Origin: Thermothelomyces thermophilus ATCC 42464
Lineage: Eukaryota > Ascomycota > Sordariomycetes > Sordariales > Chaetomiaceae
Direction of reading: 5' to 3'
Assembly (NCBI RefSeq): GCF_000226095.1
Contig: NC_016472.1
Coordinates: forward strand, 3,844,001 to 3,908,000
Length of the DNA: 64,000 nucleotides
Shown: positions 58,969 through 64,000 of the stretch, piece by piece
Position numbering within the stretch: the first letter of the stretch is position 1
Layout of the letters: every line of letters begins with the position of its first letter
Notes under the pieces: model-generated
What the model was told of the DNA's origin: nothing
The model's database searches: none
The model's input: the letters and a program-made list of their open reading frames with translations, nothing else
Made by a program: the position numbers and the translations under genes

Positions 58969-59757
58969 CTAAGTCGCGCCCTCCTGCTTCCGCTGCGTCT
59001 TCAGCCGCTGCTGCTTCTCCGCCTTCTTGCGCCGCCAGGCCGCCCTCGCCCTGCTGCCGAACCTGTCCAGCCGGATCCTCCTGCTTCCTCCTCCCCTAAC
59101 CCCCCCGTTGACGACCGTCACGGGGTTGCACACGCTGATGCCCTTGCACGTGATGTTGAAGTTGGTGTTTCCGCTGCCGTCGCCACCGCCGCCGTCGTCA
59201 GCGTTGTCGCCCTTGTGTTGTGATGACCATCCCTGGGCCGGCGGCGCGCGGTCGGGAAACATGGCGTCGTAGTTTATGACGACGGGAGCGGGGGCGAGGG
59301 CCGGAGACGGGGCAGCTTCCACTCGTCCGGGGCCGCCGCCGCCGCCGCCATTGGCGGTCGTGTCGTCGGTGTCGTTGTTGTCGTCGTCGGCCCGCGAGGA
59401 TTGCTGGCGCATGCGGTCGACGTGTCCGGCAATGACTTGGAGGAGGCGTTCGAAATCGTCGACGACGTCGTTGTCGGCGGCGTCTCCGGGAGGGCTGGGC
59501 CGTCTGGCGATGCTGGCCCTGTGGGCGGTGTCGTCGAGGGCCGTGAGGACCCCCGGGATGATGTCTCGGTCTGCCATCTTGCCGGACTCTCCGGCGGCGC
59601 GGGTTTTGTTATCAGCGGTCCTTGCCGCTTCGGCTCCCGAGAGGGAACGGATTGCGTGTCTGTTGGCGGGTTGATGGGAGTCCATCGCCGGTGCCGCGAG
59701 GGCGGTGGCAGCGGCGAAGAAGATGAGCATGGACAGCATTCTGAGGAAGCATCCCAT
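58969..59757 (-). CDS. Secreted protein of unknown function, Gly/Asp-rich
   Basis: 262 residues from MGCFLRMLSMLIFFAAATALAAPA, a convincing signal peptide. I do not recognise the rest. A helical middle (VVDDFERLLQVIAGHVDRMRQQ) is followed by Asp/Asn and Gly runs. A short conserved-looking block (NFNITCKGISVCNPVTVVNGG) holds the only two cysteines of the mature protein and one possible N-glycosylation site. The C terminus is strongly basic with dibasic sites (SRRIRLDRFGSRARAAWRRKK). Secretion and composition would fit an effector-like or processed peptide, but nothing proves it. The open frame continues upstream to 60276. I chose the Met that gives the signal peptide. Confidence 0.6.
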   Translation of the reverse strand: MGCFLRMLSMLIFFAAATALAAPAMDSHQPANRHAIRSLSGAEAARTADNKTRAAGESGKMADRDIIPGVLTALDDTAHRASIARRPSPPGDAADNDVVDDFERLLQVIAGHVDRMRQQSSRADDDNNDTDDTTANGGGGGGPGRVEAAPSPALAPAPVVINYDAMFPDRAPPAQGWSSQHKGDNADDGGGGDGSGNTNFNITCKGISVCNPVTVVNGGVRGGGSRRIRLDRFGSRARAAWRRKKAEKQQRLKTQRKQEGAT

Positions 59758-60771
59758 TTGCGCTTCGTGCTCTCCGGCTTGGGTTCTTCGGAGGAGGAGC
59801 TTTGTGGGTATGTAGAGGTCGAAGCGAGTTCGGTCTTGGAAAGGAGTGGTAGGAATGGCCGAGGCATAACGAACGATTGTGCTTGAGGCTTGAGGAGGAC
59901 AGTGCGAGACAGGAAGGAGAAAAAAGAAAAAGGGGGGGGGGGGAAGAGGTTGAGCAGGAGACTCTTTCCTCAAGCAGCCGGCCAGAACTCCTCTAATTAG
60001 TACCAGGAGAGAAAGGGAGAAAGGGCGGTACAGGCTGAGTCTCGGCCACACAGTCCAGCTCCGACACGAGGTGTTCCTGCCCCTCTGTGACGACACATGA
60101 TGGACCACCCAACAACAACAAGACCCGCGGCCTAGAGCCTTTAGGCAAGGTGTTGCAACTATAACTCCGCTATCCGCACTTGTGCAGGTCGGATCTCCAC
60201 ATCGGTGGTCCAATGCGAGGGCAACGAAGCCCCCGGAGCCCCTGGAGGAGGGTAGTGTGAGTCCTGCATGCTGCATACTGCATGCTGATGATGAAGTGCC
60301 ACTGACTCCTGACTGAGCCTCTCGGCTGCCCTAGAACCTTACGCGGCATCATCAGCTGCAGTTCCAGGTCCCAGCACGGGAGCACCACAAAATCTGTGGC
60401 CATGGCACCCCCAATTCCACGCCACGTCGATGGTTATGTACTGTACCATCCATCGATCGGCTGCAGCTACAGCATGCGAGGCATGCCATTGCTGCAGGGT
60501 TCGGCGATCCAGTTTCGAACCAACTGTCGTAACCACATGCTCTTTGCCCTTCCCCAAAGCCTAATCGCCGATTCGCACTCCGTGGCACTCGCGTCCGCGT
60601 CCTGAGAGTGATGGCGAAGTCCGAATACCCTCCTCCCTGGTATATATATAACTCCTGTGCCATCCTCCCCAGCTGGCTCTCACTCTCAACGCAGATATCT
60701 TCCCCGGACCCATCGAGATCTCGCAAGTCAACAAAGAAAATAGAGCAAGCCCGGCTCCAGGATCAATTCCA
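59758..60771. other. Divergent promoter between two secreted-protein genes
   Basis: About 1 kb. A TATATATATAA box lies at 60641-60651, and a repeated GCATGCTGCATACTGCATGCTGATGATG-like stretch at about 60263-60293. The minus-strand frame at 60339-60726 has no support. Confidence 0.5.
60641..60651 (+). promoter_or_regulatory. TATA box upstream of secreted-protein gene
   Basis: TATATATATAA, about 120 bp before the start codon at 60772 and followed by a CT-rich leader (CTCTCACTCTCAACGCAG). It is a plausible core promoter for the downstream gene. Confidence 0.5.
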
Positions 60772-62025
60772 ATGCATCTCTCAGCTCTCACTCTCACAAC
60801 CATCCTTGCCCCGTTCGGCCTCGCCACGACCGGCGACTTCGCCACCCAGGACGGCTCGTCCACGCCCACGCCCACGCCCACGCCTGCCCTCAGAGTCCGG
60901 ATGGATGTGCCGGCTGGCGACCACCCGAGCAGCACCGCGCGCGTGACGATACCAACACCAGCCCCTTACCAGCCCGCCATAGCCGGTAAAAGGGCCAGTT
61001 CCGCCACTGGGCTCAAACATTTCGACAAGGGCGACGACGAAGAGGAAGAGGAAGAGGAAGAGGAAGAGGAAGAGGAAAGAGATGGAGAGAACGAGCAAGA
61101 GGAGGAGCCCATCACTACCAGCACAACCCTCATCATCATGGAAACGCCGCCGCCCGCCAACTCCCTCCGGCGCACGGCCGTCCTCACCACCACCACCTTC
61201 CCCGCCCCCGCCCCCGGCCCCGGCCCGGAGCAGACCGGTGGCGCCCACCACCACCACCAACCGGCGACCATAACCGCGGGGCCTCCTCCGCCGCAGCTCC
61301 TCCCCCCCCTCCTCGCCCGCGCTCGCGACTGGCGCGCCGACCGCGACAGGGCCATCTCGCGCGCCCGCAACGACGCCGCCCGCGGCCGGGACAAGGGTCG
61401 CGAGAAGGGGCGCCAGGGGGGTCAGGAAGGCCGGTACCAGGCACAGGCGGCCCAGGGCCGTGGCCCAGGGCGTCAGCAACCAGCGGCGGCGGCGGCGGCA
61501 GCAGAGGCAGAGGCAAAACCAACGGCGGACGGCGAGGGCGTTGTCGGGATGGATGAGGCAGCGGCGGCGGCAGCGGACCTGGCAGGTTCGTCAAAGATGG
61601 GAGTCAATGCCCGCGACTGGCAGGAGGACCTTGCGTCGGCCAGGGCGCTGGCGAGCTCGGCAAAGTCGTACGCGTCCTCGATTGCCTCGTCGGCCAGTGA
61701 AGCCGCGCCCGGTGCCGCGGCTGACCACCATGACGGGGACGAGGGTCGTTGTCAGCAGCACGGCTCGTCCACGGTGACCCCGGCGCCGTCGACCGCGGGT
61801 TTTTTCAGCACCACCACGACCACAACCACAACCACCCCTACCCGTGGGAAGCCGCAAACGACCGAGACTCCGCCCGCGGTGGTGGTGCAGGTCGGCGGTG
61901 CGACATGTCAGAAGATGAAGACTGGCGACGCTGCGGCTGCTGCCTTGGCAGTCGCGAGCTCGGTGCTTTTGGTATGCTTTGGCCAGCCTCTCGCAGTGTG
62001 GCGGAGAACCATGGGGAGAGGGTGA
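60772..62025 (+). CDS. Secreted/surface low-complexity protein of unknown function
   Basis: 417 residues as an intron-less frame. A signal peptide (MHLSALTLTTILAPFGLATT) is followed by Thr/Pro repeats, a run of 14 Glu, a Pro-rich part with HHHH, an Arg/Gly/Gln-rich basic part (GRDKGREKGRQGG) and Ala runs. A more ordered block (VNARDWQEDLASARALASSAKSYASSIASSAS) and a Thr run come next. A hydrophobic segment near the end (AAAAALAVASSVLLVCF) suggests a membrane or GPI anchor. A possible intron from GT at 61972 to an AG near 62048 would give a shorter tail ending VLLVNK, more like a GPI signal. I do not recognise the family. Low complexity makes a chance frame possible, but signal peptide plus TATA box argue for a gene. 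Confidence 0.5.
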   Translation: MHLSALTLTTILAPFGLATTGDFATQDGSSTPTPTPTPALRVRMDVPAGDHPSSTARVTIPTPAPYQPAIAGKRASSATGLKHFDKGDDEEEEEEEEEEEEERDGENEQEEEPITTSTTLIIMETPPPANSLRRTAVLTTTTFPAPAPGPGPEQTGGAHHHHQPATITAGPPPPQLLPPLLARARDWRADRDRAISRARNDAARGRDKGREKGRQGGQEGRYQAQAAQGRGPGRQQPAAAAAAAEAEAKPTADGEGVVGMDEAAAAAADLAGSSKMGVNARDWQEDLASARALASSAKSYASSIASSASEAAPGAAADHHDGDEGRCQQHGSSTVTPAPSTAGFFSTTTTTTTTTPTRGKPQTTETPPAVVVQVGGATCQKMKTGDAAAAALAVASSVLLVCFGQPLAVWRRTMGRG

Positions 62026-62256
62026 ATATTTTCTTGGAGCAGCGGCAGGTTAATAAATAAAAAGGATGCGAGAGAGTACAATATGGAGCCGTAATAATAG
62101 TAGTAGTACATGGTATTTTGCTGGCCAAGATGCTCCCGTCTATCCCACCCGCAACTTCGTACAACAGAGTATCATACGGTGCATACACACCCGCTTCTTT
62201 TGTTTTATACATGTGTGAATAATACACGGCGAGGTCGCCCTTGGAGGAGCCTACCC

Positions 62257-64000
62257 TCAGTTCTTTCCGGGGAAGGTGGTCAAATGGTAGGTTTCGAGCT
62301 GCTCCTTGGTGACACGACCGGGACTCTTGACGGTCAAATCCTCGCCCTTCATCGACTTGGGGAACGCGATGACGTCGCGGACCGAGTCGGTGTAGGTAAG
62401 AACCGCGACAAGACGGTCGAACCCGAGGGCGAATCCCGCGTGGGGCGGACAACCAGCACGCAGAGCCTCGAGGAGGTGGGAGAACTGAGCGACGCCCGCG
62501 TCGGTCATCTTGAGAATCTCCCTCATGACGTACTCCTGCATCCTGGCCACGTGGATACGTCGACTCCCCCCACCCAGCTCGACCCCGTTGACGACAAGGT
62601 CGTAGTGGTCAGCCCTCGCCTTCAGGGGGTCGGTCGCGAGCAGCTCGACGTCCTCGTCCGTCAGCGGCGCAGTGAACGGGTGATGGGTCGCCGAGAAACC
62701 GGCCTGTCCGCCCTGACCGGGGTCTGTCTCGTTGTCGGGCGTGAACATGGGGAAGTTGGTGACCCATAGGAACTTGAAACTTCGGTCCTTGGGAAGCAGG
62801 CCCTTGGACACGGCCGCCTGGTATACCAGATTCCTGAACGTGCCCAGAGCGGTGGAACCACCCTGGAATGACTTGTCTTGGCGAGCCTGGAAGACAACCA
62901 CGTCGCCGTCCTCCAGATCGCCAAAGCCGGGAGCCTCGCCGCTCTCCAGAGCACCGGCGCCTTCAAACCCGAGAGGTGAGAGGCCCCGGAGCGGCTTCGA
63001 AGAGTCGACGACGAGTGCGACCGGTGCCCCGTCCGGATTCTGGGCAAGGGCCGGGGGTAGGGTCCTCATCAATTCGTCCACGAAACCAGACATGGAAACC
63101 TCGCTTCCTTCTCCGGAGCTGGGGCGGAATCTGAAGCCCTCCACAATCGGGTTTTCGAGATGGGTGATCATGGAAACAAACGACCGGGGCAGGATGTGAT
63201 CAACCCGGTGAAGCTATGGTCGTTAAATAAATGAGCACTCATGAAAATTGGCCATGCGTGGGGTTTTACCTCAAATGGAATTCTCAAGTCGGGCTTGTCT
63301 ATGCCGAACCTCGTCATGACCTCTTCGTAAGACATACGGGGGAACGGCGGCATCATGTACCGCGAGCCCGGAGCGGAATCCTCTCGGTTCTTTGCCTTCT
63401 GTGGACTCGTTAGAGGAGGGCGTGGCTTTGGGTTTAGAGAACCGGACGGCATACCAAACTCTTTCTCGGCGCGAGGTATGTCTCCTCGCCTTCATCCACG
63501 ACACAGAAGTCCGAGTCCAGGAAGACGGCCAGGTCAGAAATGATCGACTCGACCGTTCGCATGACATCTTCGCCCGTGGCGAACGACATTTCTAGGTCCA
63601 GCTTCGCTCAGTTAGCCCGCACGCCCAGGAATCACGCTCGCGGAAACGGGTATTGCCATGCCTGTGTGAACTCGGGTTGCCTGTCTGCCCGCAGATCTTC
63701 GTCTCGAAAACAGCGAGCAAATTGGTAGTAACCTCTGATGCCGCTGGCCATGAGCATCTGCTTGTATTGTTGGGGGCTCTGTGGCAGAGCGTATGCTAGA
63801 CCAGGGCGCCTTGTCGGAACCAGGAATTCCCTCGCCCCCTCAGGCGTGGACTTGAACAGAACGGGAGTTTCGACCTCGGTGAAGGCAAGGTCGTTCAGAG
63901 ACTGCCTCAGCCGGAACGCTATTTGCGGCCGAACGAGCAGACGGGTGCGCAGGGGGTCCGAGAACCGGACTTGGAGATGGCGAGCCGAGGGAGGAAACTG
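62257..64000 (-). CDS. MSD1: Mitochondrial aspartyl-tRNA synthetase, 5' end outside window
   Basis: Charges mitochondrial tRNA-Asp (bacterial-type class II enzyme). Four exons are visible: 63662-beyond 64000, 63455-63601, 63270-63398 and 62257-63213, 523 residues in all. Motifs are [22 protein letters not shown], motif 2 [17 protein letters not shown] joined to LDLEMSF, a GAD insertion-like region, [34 protein letters not shown] and motif 3 [12 protein letters not shown]. The intron at 63602-63661 has a GC donor (GC-AG), 60 bp, with CTAAC branch, and the join FTQ-LDLEM is exactly the conserved sequence. The ending [16 protein letters not shown] is fungal. The presequence and anticodon-binding domain start lie outside the window. 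Confidence 0.93.

Noticed and set aside
60490-60540. Possible tRNA because of GTTTCGAACC
   Set aside because: T-stem and acceptor stem do not pair; no anticodon arm found.

Overview
This is nuclear DNA from a filamentous ascomycete, most likely a Sordariomycete near the Sordariales or Chaetomiaceae. The supporting signs are short introns (about 50-135 bp) with GT-AG ends and CTAAC or CTGAC branch sites, compact GC-rich genes, the Pezizomycotina gene families present, and AT-richer intergenic DNA carrying TACGGAGTACTCCGTA-type palindromes. I see about 29 protein-coding genes. I see no convincing tRNA, rRNA, CRISPR array or transposon.

Left part (1-14 kb): the C-terminal end of a CENP-K/Sim4-like kinetochore protein, dUTPase (DUT1), pyridoxal kinase (BUD16), PCNA (POL30), a two-membrane-span peroxisome-inheritance (Inp2/vezatin-type) protein, EMC6, and a GTPBP1/2-type translational GTPase. 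DUT1 and PCNA both carry upstream ACGCG (MCB-like) boxes, fitting shared G1/S control.

Middle (15-29.7 kb): a SNAP-25/Sec9-type SNARE, the DEAH helicase DHR2/DHX33, the SDH assembly factor SDHAF3, and a large patatin-NB-ARC-TPR receptor of the PLP-1 type, followed by a Baeyer-Villiger monooxygenase. A Sec9-type SNARE within 5 kb of a PLP-1-type NLR matches the sec-9/plp-1 allorecognition and cell-death module known in Neurospora (and the related vic2 locus of Cryphonectria). This is the most interesting part of the window.

Right part (30-64 kb): HPM1 histidine methyltransferase, a GPI-anchored Ser/Thr-rich wall protein, PTC7 phosphatase, an RCR-type membrane protein with PPxY motifs, an unrecognised conserved fungal protein, alanyl-tRNA synthetase (with an in-frame presequence suggesting one gene serves cytosol and mitochondrion), a MidA/NDUFAF7-type methyltransferase, the cysteine-synthase-like MCY1, TFIIS (DST1), a DHA2-type MFS transporter divergent from a P450 with a long C-terminal tail, two low-complexity secreted proteins, and the mitochondrial aspartyl-tRNA synthetase (MSD1), cut by the window end.

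I built exon models by hand from splice signals, reading phase and family conservation. They agree internally, but boundaries could be off by a few bases. RNA data would settle them.
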